Source of the DNA: Anaerorhabdus sp036641015 | GTDB taxonomy: Bacteria > Bacillota_I > Bacilli_A > Erysipelotrichales > Erysipelotrichaceae | NCBI RefSeq assembly: GCF_036641015.1 | Contig: NZ_JAVWFO010000050.1 | Location: 1-13,549, forward strand | Direction of reading: 5' to 3' | Length of the DNA stretch: 13,549 nt | Shown here: positions 6,259 through 13,361 of the stretch, one piece after another | Layout of the letters: the number at the start of each line of letters is the position of its first letter | Numbering within the stretch: the first letter of the stretch is position 1 | Program-made: the position numbers and the translations under genes | The notes under the pieces: model-generated | What the model was told of the DNA's origin: nothing | The model's input: the letters and a program-made list of their open reading frames with translations, nothing else | Databases searched by the model: none

Positions 6259-7911
6259 ATGGGGATAGAAAATATTATTAGTTTACTTGGGGGATTAGCG
6301 CTCTTTTTATATGGAATGCATATGATGAGTATTAACCTTGAGGGTATTGCGGGTAATAAACTAAAAGGGATATTAGAAAAATTAACGTCAAATAGATTTT
6401 TAGGTGTAGCGGTTGGAGCAGGAATTACGGCTCTTATACAATCATCTAGTGCTACTACGGTCATGGTAGTGAGTTTTGTAAACTCGGGATTAATGACTTT
6501 ACAACAAACAGTATGGATTATTATGGGTGCTAATATTGGTACTACCATCACGGGTCAATTAATTGCTCTTGATGTAGGGTTAATTGCACCATTAATTGCG
6601 TTTGTTGGTGTTGTACTTGTAATGTTTTCAAAGAGTAAGAAGTTTGGATTTATTGGTGGTATTATTGCTGGACTTGGTATCTTGTTTATTGGTATGGGAA
6701 TCATGAGTGATTCAATGTTACCATTACGTGATTCTGCAGCATTTATTAATTTAATGACTACATTTAAGAATCCATTTATTGGAATCTTAGCAGGAGCTGC
6801 TTTTACGGCTGTTATACAGTCATCATCTGCATCAGTTGGTATTTTACAAGCGTTAGCATTAAGTGGTGTTATAGGGCTTGATAGTGCTGTATACGTGTTG
6901 TTTGGACAAAATATTGGTACATGTATTACTGCTGTATTAGCATCTATTGGTGCAAACCGTAATGCAAAACGTACTACTATTATCCATTTATTGTTTAATA
7001 TTATAGGAACTGTTATATTTGTGGTTATTAGTATGAGTACTAAATTTGTGCCATTAATGCAATCATTTACTCCTGATAATGCTGCGGCACAAATTGCTAA
7101 TGTACATACGGTATTTAATATAGCAACAACATTACTATTATTACCATTTGGTAATTACTTAGCAAAACTTGCAGTATTAATTTTACCTGATAAAAAATCA
7201 GATACAATTGAAGCAGAAGATAGATGGTTAAATGAAATAATGAACTCAAATTATGTATTAGGTACTTCTATTCTTGCAATACATAACATTGGTCATGAAG
7301 TAATGGAAATGTATAACTTAGTTTTAGGTAACATTAATGATAGCTTTAATTTGTTAAATAAATATGATCAAGGAATATTTGAGAAGATTAAAGAGAATGA
7401 AGATAAAATTGATAGCTTAAACTATCATACTGCTAAGAAAATATCTAAAGTACTATCTATTGAACAATCTTACAAAGAAGTAAAAGTATTAAATGATTAC
7501 TTTAGAGCATTAACTAACTTAGAGCGTATTGGTGATCATGCGATGAACTTTGCAGAATATGCGCAAACAGTTAGCGCTAATGAATGGGATTTAACAAAAG
7601 AAGCTATAAAAGAAATAGCTGTTATGAAAGATAATTGCTTAGATGGCTTAGATTTATTTAAAGAAGATTTACATAAAGATGCAATATTGATTAAGGCTAG
7701 CTCAATTGAGCAAGAAATAGATGATAATACTACTAAATTCCGTGCTAATCAAATTGAGCGTATGAATACACAAAAATGTCATATTGAGTCTGCAATACTT
7801 TACTCTGAGTTACTATCAGATTATGAACGTGTTGGAGATCATATACTAAACTTAGCAGAATTACATTCTAGCTTAAAAGAATTTAGAGAAGAATTAAGAC
7901 AAGGGGTTTGA
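6259..7911 (+). CDS. Na/Pi cotransporter family protein with PhoU-like C-terminal domain
   Basis: 550 residues. The ATG at 6259 follows AGAGG (6249-6253), and an in-frame GTG at 6244 lies inside the ribosome-site region. The membrane half (about 1-310) holds two inverted Na_Pi_cotrans repeats, each with the hallmark QSSSA (61-65 and 187-191) and a paired G-x-NIGT loop (GANIGTT at 90-96, GQNIGTC at 216-222). Residues about 335-540 are helical and PhoU-like, with two repeats marked by LERIGDHAMN and YERVGDHILN. It would import phosphate with sodium, and the PhoU-like part may sense or regulate. Length and layout are typical of NptA/YjbB-type bacterial proteins. The Pho-box-like array upstream supports induction at low phosphate. 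Confidence 0.93.
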   Translation: MGIENIISLLGGLALFLYGMHMMSINLEGIAGNKLKGILEKLTSNRFLGVAVGAGITALIQSSSATTVMVVSFVNSGLMTLQQTVWIIMGANIGTTITGQLIALDVGLIAPLIAFVGVVLVMFSKSKKFGFIGGIIAGLGILFIGMGIMSDSMLPLRDSAAFINLMTTFKNPFIGILAGAAFTAVIQSSSASVGILQALALSGVIGLDSAVYVLFGQNIGTCITAVLASIGANRNAKRTTIIHLLFNIIGTVIFVVISMSTKFVPLMQSFTPDNAAAQIANVHTVFNIATTLLLLPFGNYLAKLAVLILPDKKSDTIEAEDRWLNEIMNSNYVLGTSILAIHNIGHEVMEMYNLVLGNINDSFNLLNKYDQGIFEKIKENEDKIDSLNYHTAKKISKVLSIEQSYKEVKVLNDYFRALTNLERIGDHAMNFAEYAQTVSANEWDLTKEAIKEIAVMKDNCLDGLDLFKEDLHKDAILIKASSIEQEIDDNTTKFRANQIERMNTQKCHIESAILYSELLSDYERVGDHILNLAELHSSLKEFREELRQGV

Positions 7912-7948
7912 TGATAAAAAGTCAATTCCTTTCTTTTAGTTTTGGGTG

Positions 7949-7957
7949 TGCTATAAT
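7949..7957 (+). promoter_or_regulatory. Extended -10 promoter for the 6S-like RNA
   Basis: TG-C-TATAAT (7949-7957) is a perfect extended -10. No good -35 is seen 17 bp upstream. It places the start near 7964-7966, right at the 5' arm of the closing stem of the RNA. Confidence 0.65.
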
Positions 7958-7963
7958 AAAATC

Positions 7964-8123
7964 CCAAGAGGGAACACATATATTTCCTACATAGTGATAT
8001 AAGGGAACTTTGATGTCTAGTAATCGTGTGAAAGCTTAATACGATTAAGAATCCTAAGATTAATAGCAGAGTACCCACCTGTACTTAACAGGGATAAATA
8101 TCAACCCTTTTGGGCTTTAATAG
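7964..8123 (+). ncRNA. ssrS: Probable 6S RNA
   Basis: About 160 nt without a credible reading frame, behind a strong extended -10. The ends close on each other: CCCAAGAGGG (7963-7972) pairs with CCCTTTTGGG (8105-8114), 10 bp with one G-U. Next, ATATTT pairs with AAATAT (inside GATAAATATC), followed by large unpaired stretches on both sides. A distal hairpin forms from AATCGT with ACGATT, and a small hairpin from CCTGT with ACAGG follows a CCCAC stretch on the 3' side. A long rod with a central bubble and a 3'-side mini-hairpin is the 6S architecture that mimics an open promoter and binds sigma-A RNA polymerase. The CCCACCTG segment resembles my memory of Firmicutes 6S RNAs, but I could not run a covariance search. 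It is a little short for the family, and the ends are approximate. Confidence 0.68.
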
Positions 8124-8152
8124 TTGTAAAATGGTGCTAAACCAGTTAAAAT
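8124..8152 (+). promoter_or_regulatory. Promoter of yneF
   Basis: TTGTAA (8124-8129), 17 bp, TAAAAT (8147-8152). The expected start is near 8159, giving a leader of about 27 nt with AAGGTGG (8171-8177). This makes yneF independent of the upstream RNA. Confidence 0.65.
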
Positions 8153-8185
8153 GATAGAGTAATTTAATAAAAGGTGGTGGATGAA

Positions 8186-8398
8186 ATGAATATGTTTTGG
8201 ACTTCAATAGCAAGTTTGGTTGCTGGACTAGTAATCGGTGGTGGATTAGGTTTCTACTTTACACGTCGTCAATTTGAAAAACAAATGAAGGAAAACCCTC
8301 CAGTAAGTGAAAAGATGATTCGTGCTATGTTTATGCAAATGGGACGTAAACCATCAGAATCACAAATTCGTGCTGTAATGAAATCAATGGGTCAATAA
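8186..8398 (+). CDS. yneF: YneF family (UPF0154) small membrane protein
   Basis: 70 residues. I start at the ATG at 8186, 8 bases after AAGGTGG (8171-8177). In-frame GTGs at 8174 and 8177 lie within that ribosome site. One N-terminal membrane helix (about 4-23, Gly-rich IGGGLGFYFTRR at its end) is followed by a cytoplasmic helix bundle with NPPVSEKMIRAMFMQMGRKP (39-58), the conserved stretch of the family. Length matches B. subtilis YneF (about 72 residues). The function of the family is not established. Confidence 0.92.
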   Translation: MNMFWTSIASLVAGLVIGGGLGFYFTRRQFEKQMKENPPVSEKMIRAMFMQMGRKPSESQIRAVMKSMGQ

Positions 8399-8414
8399 TA
8401 ATTACTACAAAATT

Positions 8415-8434
8415 AGGGATGATATCCCTTTTTT
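8415..8434 (+). terminator. Intrinsic terminator after yneF
   Basis: AGGGAT (8415-8420) pairs with ATCCCT (8424-8429) around a GAT loop, followed by a run of T to 8434. Confidence 0.88.
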
Positions 8435-8451
8435 ATTTGTTTGAAATTATG

Positions 8452-8457
8452 TATAAT
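8452..8457 (+). promoter_or_regulatory. Probable -10 element for the glycosyltransferase-vanZ unit
   Basis: A perfect TATAAT lies 36 bases before the ATG at 8493, just after the yneF terminator. At 17-bp distance the -35 region is only the T-run of that terminator, so the -35 is not defined. Confidence 0.5.
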
Positions 8458-8492
8458 ATGATTGTATTAAATGCATAATACAAGGAGCTTAA

Positions 8493-9194
8493 ATGAAAAT
8501 ATTAAAACGATTACTTGGAATAATTATAATTTTAGGTATTGCAGTAGCAGGATACTTTGGATTAGAGGGCTACAATCGATATAAAGAAGCAATAACTGAA
8601 TTACCATTATCAATCGCAATAAGCAATATACAATCAGATCCTAATTATGTATCTTATGAACAAATAGATACCGATTTTGTTGATGCCTTAGTAGCAATTG
8701 AAGATCATCGTTTCTTTGAACGTAAAGGGATTGATATTGTAGCTATAGGAAGAGCCTTTGTATCTAATTTGGTATCAAAGGAAATCCAACAAGGTGGTAG
8801 TACAATTACCCAACAAGTAGCTAAAAATATTTATTTTAGTAATAAACCATCATTTACTAGAAAAATAGCTGAGATATTCTTTGTATGGGATTTAGAAAAA
8901 GAGTATACAAAGGAAGAAATATTTGCGATGTATGCTAATATTATTTACTATGGTGATGGATACTATGGTGTTAAACAAGCGAGTAATGGATACTTTAACA
9001 CAGAACCGGATGATTTAACGCTTTATGAGGCTTCACTACTTGCGGGTTTCCCACAATCACCAAGTAGGTATCAATTAAGTAATGGATATGAACTTATTAA
9101 TAAACGACAAAAGCAAATACTAAAAGCTATGGTAGATTATGGATATATTAATCAATCAGAGATGGATGAGGTAATTAGTCAGCAAAAACAATAG
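8493..9194 (+). CDS. Monofunctional peptidoglycan glycosyltransferase (GT51)
   Basis: 233 residues, with AAGGAG (8482-8487) before the ATG. A single N-terminal membrane anchor (about 5-24) carries an extracytoplasmic GT51 domain that polymerises lipid II into glycan strands. Motif 1 has the catalytic Glu (E70 in AIEDHRFF), motif 2 is QGGSTITQQVAKN (100-112), and motif 3 has RKIAE (123-127) and the distal LEKEYTKEE. Then YGDGYYGVKQAS (153-164) and AGFPQSPSRY (184-193) follow. No transpeptidase domain is present, so it is an MGT-type enzyme. Motif 1 departs from the usual E-D-x-x-F-x-x-H: the His position reads R76 followed by K77. The stop is 20 bp from the VanZ-family start, so they form one operon. 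Confidence 0.92.
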   Translation: MKILKRLLGIIIILGIAVAGYFGLEGYNRYKEAITELPLSIAISNIQSDPNYVSYEQIDTDFVDALVAIEDHRFFERKGIDIVAIGRAFVSNLVSKEIQQGGSTITQQVAKNIYFSNKPSFTRKIAEIFFVWDLEKEYTKEEIFAMYANIIYYGDGYYGVKQASNGYFNTEPDDLTLYEASLLAGFPQSPSRYQLSNGYELINKRQKQILKAMVDYGYINQSEMDEVISQQKQ

Positions 9195-9214
9195 TATACA
9201 GGAGGTAGTAAATT

Positions 9215-9685
9215 ATGAAATCAAAATTAATACCACGTATACTTTTTGTTGCTACAGTGATATGGATAGTGCTTATTTTTACTCTCTCATCTCAAAATGG
9301 AGCAGAGACAGCAAAAACAAGCTTAGGAGTTGCAGAAACATTAGCAAATCTCTTTTATATTAATCCATCACAACAACAAATTTTACAAATGCATCTAGAT
9401 ATTAGAAAATTTGCCCATGTGTTTTTATTCTTTATTTTAGGTGTGCTGATAATAGAATTATTAGTACATATGAGTAAGCTTAAATCATTAAGTATTAATC
9501 ATATTTTAATCGCGTGCATGTTAACATCAACATGCGGTTTTTTAGATGAATGGTATAAACAATTCATTGATGGAAGACATTTTCAAATTGATGAGGCATT
9601 GTTAAATATCATTGCAGGATTAACGGGAATATTACTTGTAATGATATATCATTGTATTAAATCAAGAAAAATGAAACCAAACTAA
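9215..9685 (+). CDS. VanZ-family membrane protein
   Basis: 156 residues, with AGGAGG (9201-9206) before the ATG. About four membrane helices carry the family marks: SSQNG (25-29) after helix 1, IRKFAH (63-68) at the start of helix 2, DEWYKQFIDGR (111-121) between helices 3 and 4, then D126 and N131 in the final helix region. VanZ-like proteins are linked to envelope stress and low-level teicoplanin resistance, and the biochemical role is not settled. Placement in an operon with a glycan polymerase supports a cell-envelope role. Presence of a VanZ domain alone does not imply glycopeptide resistance. I see no clear terminator after it. Confidence 0.88.
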   Translation: MKSKLIPRILFVATVIWIVLIFTLSSQNGAETAKTSLGVAETLANLFYINPSQQQILQMHLDIRKFAHVFLFFILGVLIIELLVHMSKLKSLSINHILIACMLTSTCGFLDEWYKQFIDGRHFQIDEALLNIIAGLTGILLVMIYHCIKSRKMKPN

Positions 9686-9759
9686 ATATACATGTAACTA
9701 ATCCACACTTAACTGTTATAAAATGCATTCTGTTTAGATTTATGAAAATATATAAATGT

Positions 9760-9765
9760 TATAAT
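9760..9765 (+). promoter_or_regulatory. Probable -10 element for the cpsC-cpsD-cpsB operon
   Basis: TATAAT lies 26 bases before the ATG at 9791 in the 105-bp gap after the VanZ-family gene. The -35 at 17 bp (GATTTA) is weak. Confidence 0.5.
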
Positions 9766-9790
9766 TAAGGATGTTAAGTGAGGGGTTAAG

Positions 9791-10510
9791 ATGGAAGATA
9801 ATTATACAGAAATAGATTTGATGAAAATCTGGGAGTCTTTTAAGAAAATATGGTATATCTGCATTATCATTTGTTTGATTAGTACTATATCATCTTTTTT
9901 AATTACTAAGTTTTTAATGACACCAAAATATGAAGCTACTGGTAAGATTATTGTTGTACAAAAAAATGAGACACAAAATACCCAATTAAATTTAAATGAT
10001 GTTAATTTAAGCCAAAAATTAGTTAGTACATATAGTGAAATTCTTAAAAGTGAACGTATTAGTGATTTAGTATTAAATGAGCTTGATTTACCATATACTG
10101 CAAAAGAGTATCAAGAAATGGTAAATGTTACAGCAGCAAGTAATACAGAGGTTATTAATGTAACTGTTACATCAGAAAGTGCCAAAGAATCTACAGAAGT
10201 AGCTAATACAATTATCAAAACTTTCCAAGAAGAAATTTACGACATTATGAGTGTAGAAAATGTCAGCGTTTTAAACTGGGCAAAGGTACCAACTGCACCA
10301 TCAAGTCCAAGTACAATAAAAAATGTTCTTATAGGTGGAGTAATTGGTGTTCTAATAAGTGGAATATTAGTTATCATACTTATGTTTAAAGATAATAAAG
10401 TGAAAACAGAGGATGAATTTAAAGAAGTATTAGGATATCCAATACTGGGAGTTATTCCAGACTTTGAAGGAGATATGGCTAGATTGGAGAAAGAAAATGA
10501 CAAGCAATAG
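9791..10510 (+). CDS. cpsC: CpsC/Wzz-family polysaccharide co-polymerase (BY-kinase activator)
   Basis: 239 residues, with AGGGG before the ATG. Two membrane helices (about 20-43 and 178-199) flank an extracellular domain, the Wzz/YwqC topology. A proline-rich stretch (AKVPTAPSSPS, 164-174) precedes helix 2, and the cytoplasmic tail reads TEDEFKEVLGYPILGVIPDFE (206-226), as in CpsC/CapA proteins that dock and activate the cognate tyrosine kinase. It sets chain length or export of capsule/exopolysaccharide together with CpsD. The 3' end overlaps cpsD by 14 bp, so the two are probably translated together. Confidence 0.92.
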   Translation: MEDNYTEIDLMKIWESFKKIWYICIIICLISTISSFLITKFLMTPKYEATGKIIVVQKNETQNTQLNLNDVNLSQKLVSTYSEILKSERISDLVLNELDLPYTAKEYQEMVNVTAASNTEVINVTVTSESAKESTEVANTIIKTFQEEIYDIMSVENVSVLNWAKVPTAPSSPSTIKNVLIGGVIGVLISGILVIILMFKDNKVKTEDEFKEVLGYPILGVIPDFEGDMARLEKENDKQ

Positions 10511-11237
10511 AGTTGAAGCTAATAAAGTATTAAAAGATTTAATATCTATTTATGATTCAGATAGTCCAGCTACAGAAGCTTATCGTTCTCTTCGTACCAA
10601 TATTATGTTTAAAAACTTTGATAAGCCAATCAAGGTTGTAAATGTAACTAGTGCATCCCAAGGGGAAGGTAAGAGTACTACTTGCTTAAATCTAGCAATT
10701 GTGTATTCTCAATTAAATAAGAAAGTATTAATACTTGATTTAGATTTACGTATTCCATCAATTCATAAGAAATTGAGAATGCGTAATACAATAGGTATTA
10801 CAGATTTATTAAATAATAGAGCGACAAAAGAAGAAGCTATTAAGCATGTTTTTAATAACATTGATGTTATTACAACAGGTTCTAAAATTATTTATCACTC
10901 TGAGTTTATACAATCAAAAGCATTAACTCTATTTATTGAGGAAATGCGTAAAGTATATGATTTTATAATTATTGACTGTCCACCCGTTGGATTGGTTACT
11001 GATGGGATAATCGTATCTAACTATACAGATGGAACAATTATTGTCTGTGAGTCTGATAGAAATGATAAAAAAACATTACAAAGAATGAAGTATCAATTTG
11101 ATGAAGTAGGAACTAATGTATTAGGAGTAGTTATTACAAAAGCTGATCTTAGCAAAAAGTATTATTCTTATTATGGCTATCGATATGATGATACTAAATC
11201 AAAAAAGAAAGCTAAAAAAAATAAGAAAAAAGTATGA
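10497..11237 (+). CDS. cpsD: CpsD-type bacterial tyrosine kinase (BY-kinase)
   Basis: 246 residues. I start at 10497 after GGAGA (10486-10490). A start 33 bp upstream has no ribosome site and lengthens the overlap with cpsC. SPATEAYRSLRTN (23-35) is the oligomerisation/EAYR motif. Walker A is ASQGEGKST (53-61), Walker A' is LDLDLR (80-85), and Walker B is FIIIDCPPV (156-164). The C-terminus carries six tyrosines (222-230) for autophosphorylation, then a Lys-rich tail. The region that usually reads P-N-P-S-E-L-L is IYHSEFI (132-138), without the prolines. It acts at the membrane with CpsC, cycling phosphorylation to control polymer assembly, and is reversed by the phosphatase encoded next. Confidence 0.93.
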   Translation: MTSNRVEANKVLKDLISIYDSDSPATEAYRSLRTNIMFKNFDKPIKVVNVTSASQGEGKSTTCLNLAIVYSQLNKKVLILDLDLRIPSIHKKLRMRNTIGITDLLNNRATKEEAIKHVFNNIDVITTGSKIIYHSEFIQSKALTLFIEEMRKVYDFIIIDCPPVGLVTDGIIVSNYTDGTIIVCESDRNDKKTLQRMKYQFDEVGTNVLGVVITKADLSKKYYSYYGYRYDDTKSKKKAKKNKKKV

Positions 11238-12007
11238 TTGATATTCATACACACATGTTACCCAATTTTGATGATGGTAGTTCTTCATTGTCTGAGACAA
11301 GAGAATTACTAACGGAGGCTAGCAATAGCGGTGTTACAGATGTTATCTGTACACCTCACTATTATCGTCAAGGAGGATTCCATGAAGATTACCAGGGAAC
11401 AGAGATAGCCTATAAACAGTTATGTGAGCAATGCAAAGATATACCAATTAAATTACATCTTGGGAATGAATATTTCTATTATGGAAATAGTATTATGGAA
11501 AGTATTGATAATAATGATTTCCATAAACTAGCTAATAGTAAATATATCTTATTTGAGTTAGATTTTAGAAACTACATGGAAGATGTAGTCAATGAGATTT
11601 ATGATTGTACAATTAGTGATTTACAACCTATATTAGCTCATCCAGAGCGTTATGCATATGTACAAGATAATCCTAATCTAGTCTATGATTTATGCAAAGA
11701 GGGATGTCTAATGCAAGTTAATGCAGCTAGTATTCTTGGATTGCATGGAAAAGAAGCGATGAAGGCTGTATTTACATTATTTGAGCATAATCTAGTTCAT
11801 TTTGTTGCAAGTGATGCACACAATAGAAATAGAAGAATTAATTTAAAAGATGCCTATAATGTAGTTAAGGAAAAGTTTGGAAATGATGTAGCAAATCAAG
11901 TATTTGTAACTAATCCTAAATGTGTCCTTAATAATCAAGATATCGGTATTGGTCCAATTAAGAGAATTGAAAAAAAAGGGTTTCTGAACATGTTTAAAAA
12001 GAAATAA
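11234..12007 (+). CDS. cpsB: CpsB/YwqE-type PHP-domain tyrosine phosphatase
   Basis: 257 residues. The ATG overlaps the cpsD stop in ATGA (11234-11237), giving tight coupling. The metal-binding PHP residues are all visible: H5 and H7 (DIHTH), D14, H42 (CTPHYY), E79 (LGNEYF), H136 (AHPERY), and D194 with H196 (SDAH). It would dephosphorylate the CpsD tyrosine cluster using Mn-type metals. The C-D-B gene order matches Bacillus ywqC-ywqD-ywqE more than the streptococcal B-C-D order. Operon transcription ends at the hairpin that begins in its stop codon. Confidence 0.94.
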   Translation: MIDIHTHMLPNFDDGSSSLSETRELLTEASNSGVTDVICTPHYYRQGGFHEDYQGTEIAYKQLCEQCKDIPIKLHLGNEYFYYGNSIMESIDNNDFHKLANSKYILFELDFRNYMEDVVNEIYDCTISDLQPILAHPERYAYVQDNPNLVYDLCKEGCLMQVNAASILGLHGKEAMKAVFTLFEHNLVHFVASDAHNRNRRINLKDAYNVVKEKFGNDVANQVFVTNPKCVLNNQDIGIGPIKRIEKKGFLNMFKKK

Positions 12008-12043
12008 AATGCATATCCCAGTACCTTAGGGATATGCATTTTT
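12007..12043. terminator. Bidirectional intrinsic terminator between convergent genes
   Basis: A perfect 13-bp stem, AAATGCATATCCC (12007-12019) with GGGATATGCATTT (12029-12041), closes a 9-nt loop. A T tail follows on the plus strand, and the A-rich sequence before it gives a T tail on the minus strand. It serves cpsB and the convergent Ig-repeat gene, whose stop is at 12046-12048. Confidence 0.93.
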
Positions 12044-12045
12044 AC

Positions 12046-12846
12046 TTACTCTACTTTAATTGTACAAACTGCTTTTGTTTTCTCGTCACGGGAGTTAGTT
12101 ACAGTGTAGGTTACTTTATAACTTCCTTTTTTTGATGTATTAAGTTTAGTATCTATTTCCAAAGTTTCTAGTAGTTTATCTTGTGTATCAGTTGGATCAG
12201 TAATAGACTCTATATTATCTTTAGGGTCATACTCAGTATCTATTGGTAAAGTTATTTCTTTTTCTTTTAGTTGAATAGCAAATTCTACTTTAACTAATGG
12301 TTCTACGATTATTTCTTTATCATAAGTAAAGAATTCATTGTTGTTGAGTTTGATGGTTATAGGATACTTTCCAGGTTTAGAGGTATCTACTACACTATCA
12401 GTATACATTTGACTACTATAATCATTTCCACAAGCATCTACAGCACTAAAGAAATCATGGATATTGAATATGTTAGTTTCTGTTTGAGTAATAGTTAATG
12501 ATTGATTATCAGTAATCATAGGTGAACTAGCAGCAGATAAATCTACTTTTCGTACTTGTTTAGTAGTATTACCAGCATTATCCATAACTACATATGTAAT
12601 TGACCCATTTTGTTGGATATAATCTTGTAAAGCATTTTCTATGAATACTTGATCTGTGATGTTACCATCTTTATCATCTCTAGCTGTTACATCTTGTAAC
12701 ATTGAGTTAGTATCACAACCAAGCTGTAGTGGTGTATCGGGTACGTTTAGTTCAGGTGGTGTTGAATCTTTAGATACGATTACTACACCAGCAATTGCTA
12801 CACAAATTAAAAAAAGTATTGTTAATAAAATCTTAATTATTTTCAT
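12046..12846 (-). CDS. Membrane-tethered protein with three Ig-like (DUF5011-like) repeats
   Basis: 266 residues on the minus strand, with GAGGTG (12851-12856) before the ATG. An N-terminal hydrophobic segment (about 5-24) acts as signal or anchor, and no clear cleavage site or lipobox follows (VSKDS). Three beta-rich repeats are visible. Residues about 28-103 start with STPPELNVP and contain ARDDKDGNITDQV and YVVMDNAGN, the DUF5011/HYR-like pattern. Residues about 108-182 include DTSKPGKYPITIKL. Residues about 185-266 include NTSKKGSYKVTYTVTNSRDE. Three internal Cys could form disulfides. It is probably exposed at the outer face, but its binding partner is unknown. It is oriented against the polysaccharide genes on both sides, so it is separately transcribed. 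Confidence 0.87.
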   Translation of the reverse strand: MKIIKILLTILFLICVAIAGVVIVSKDSTPPELNVPDTPLQLGCDTNSMLQDVTARDDKDGNITDQVFIENALQDYIQQNGSITYVVMDNAGNTTKQVRKVDLSAASSPMITDNQSLTITQTETNIFNIHDFFSAVDACGNDYSSQMYTDSVVDTSKPGKYPITIKLNNNEFFTYDKEIIVEPLVKVEFAIQLKEKEITLPIDTEYDPKDNIESITDPTDTQDKLLETLEIDTKLNTSKKGSYKVTYTVTNSRDEKTKAVCTIKVE

Positions 12847-12862
12847 ATTGCACCTCTTGTTT

Positions 12863-12868
12863 ATTATA
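12863..12868 (-). promoter_or_regulatory. Possible -10 element for the Ig-repeat gene
   Basis: TATAAT reads on the minus strand at 12868-12863, but the expected start would fall at the ribosome site (about 12856), leaving only about a 10-nt leader, and the -35 is poor. The true promoter may be further upstream in this AT-rich region. Confidence 0.3.
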
Positions 12869-13128
12869 TGATATTAAAAACATTGTTTCTAATCTATGTA
12901 ACTAAATGCTATTAATTAGAAATGTACAGCAATTATTAATAATAAAAGCAAGTATTTACACGTATATTTGTGCTTATTATTTGTACTATTATGCCATATA
13001 TTAACAGTGTTTTAACCAGTTTATTTTTGTTAAAAAATAAGCGATTTTTTTATTTGGTTTAGAATAGTAGAAAACGATAAAAAAAGTCAACGTTTGATAC
13101 GTTATGATAGCAGTTTGTTACGTGTCGT
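12869..13128. other. AT-rich intergenic DNA without a gene
   Basis: The full gap between the divergent genes is 12847-13361. In this part I find no supported reading frame: the longest plus-strand ATG frames run to about 23 codons and have no ribosome site. It contains AT-only potential hairpins (such as TTATTTTT with AAAAATAA around 13021-13045) and the first two GWTACGTK motifs near 13097-13124. No repeat family, tRNA or att site is seen. Confidence 0.6.
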
Positions 13129-13176
13129 TTGTTTAGCATATACCCTTACTTTATAATAATAATGATATGTTACGTT
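13089..13176 (+). promoter_or_regulatory. Three GWTACGTK motifs around the promoter of the last gene
   Basis: ACGT cores lie at 13099-13102 (GATACGTT), 13120-13123 (GTTACGTG) and 13172-13175 (GTTACGTT). Core spacing is 21 and 52 bp, close to two and five helical turns. Two are upstream of the -35 and one is just after the expected start. The first is also part of an inverted repeat AACG-7-CGTT (13089-13103). They may be sites for one DNA-binding regulator, whose identity is unknown. Confidence 0.4.
13129..13157 (+). promoter_or_regulatory. Promoter of the gene at 13362
   Basis: TTGTTT (13129-13134), 17 bp, TATAAT (13152-13157). The expected start near 13164 lies about 200 nt before the ATG at 13362. 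Confidence 0.65.
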
Positions 13177-13361
13177 TAAATATCAAGCACATAAATTGAG
13201 ACTTGTTAATAGTTGTTTAGGCACTTTAAAGAAAGCTCAAGGATATATTTTCTAATACGGAATTGAAAGATTCTATGGGTAGGGGAAAGTGTATCTTTTT
13301 TTACAATAGTTAGTAAAAGTTTATGTGAATATGACAAGTATTATACCAAGGGGAGAAAAAT
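13164..13361 (+). promoter_or_regulatory. Long 5' leader with potential hairpins
   Basis: About 198 nt without a supported reading frame. TTGAG-A-CTT (13196-13204) can pair with AAGCTCAA (13233-13240) with one bulged A. Further down, AAAGAT (13266-13271) can pair with ATCTTT (13293-13298), which is followed by a T run to 13302, a weak terminator shape. AAGGGGAG (13348-13355) is the ribosome site. I do not recognise a known riboswitch or T-box. The hairpins are short and could be chance. Confidence 0.4.

Noticed and set aside
7839..8078. Minus-strand frame of 79 codons covering the end of the transporter gene and the 6S-like RNA
   Set aside because: No ribosome site or recognisable protein. 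The plus-strand extended -10 and paired ends explain the region better.
8124..8140. Second Pho box at TTGTAAAATGGTGCTAAA before yneF
   Set aside because: Only one hexamer matches and there is no repeat at 11-bp period. The match is explained by the -35 of the yneF promoter.
12656..12871. Plus-strand frame of 71 codons opposite the Ig-repeat gene
   Set aside because: It is antisense to the start of a gene with signal/anchor, ribosome site and Ig-like repeats, and has no ribosome site of its own.
13272..13310. Possible 12-codon leader peptide starting ATGGGTAGG in the last leader
   Set aside because: No ribosome site precedes it and its codons show no run of one amino acid typical of attenuator peptides.
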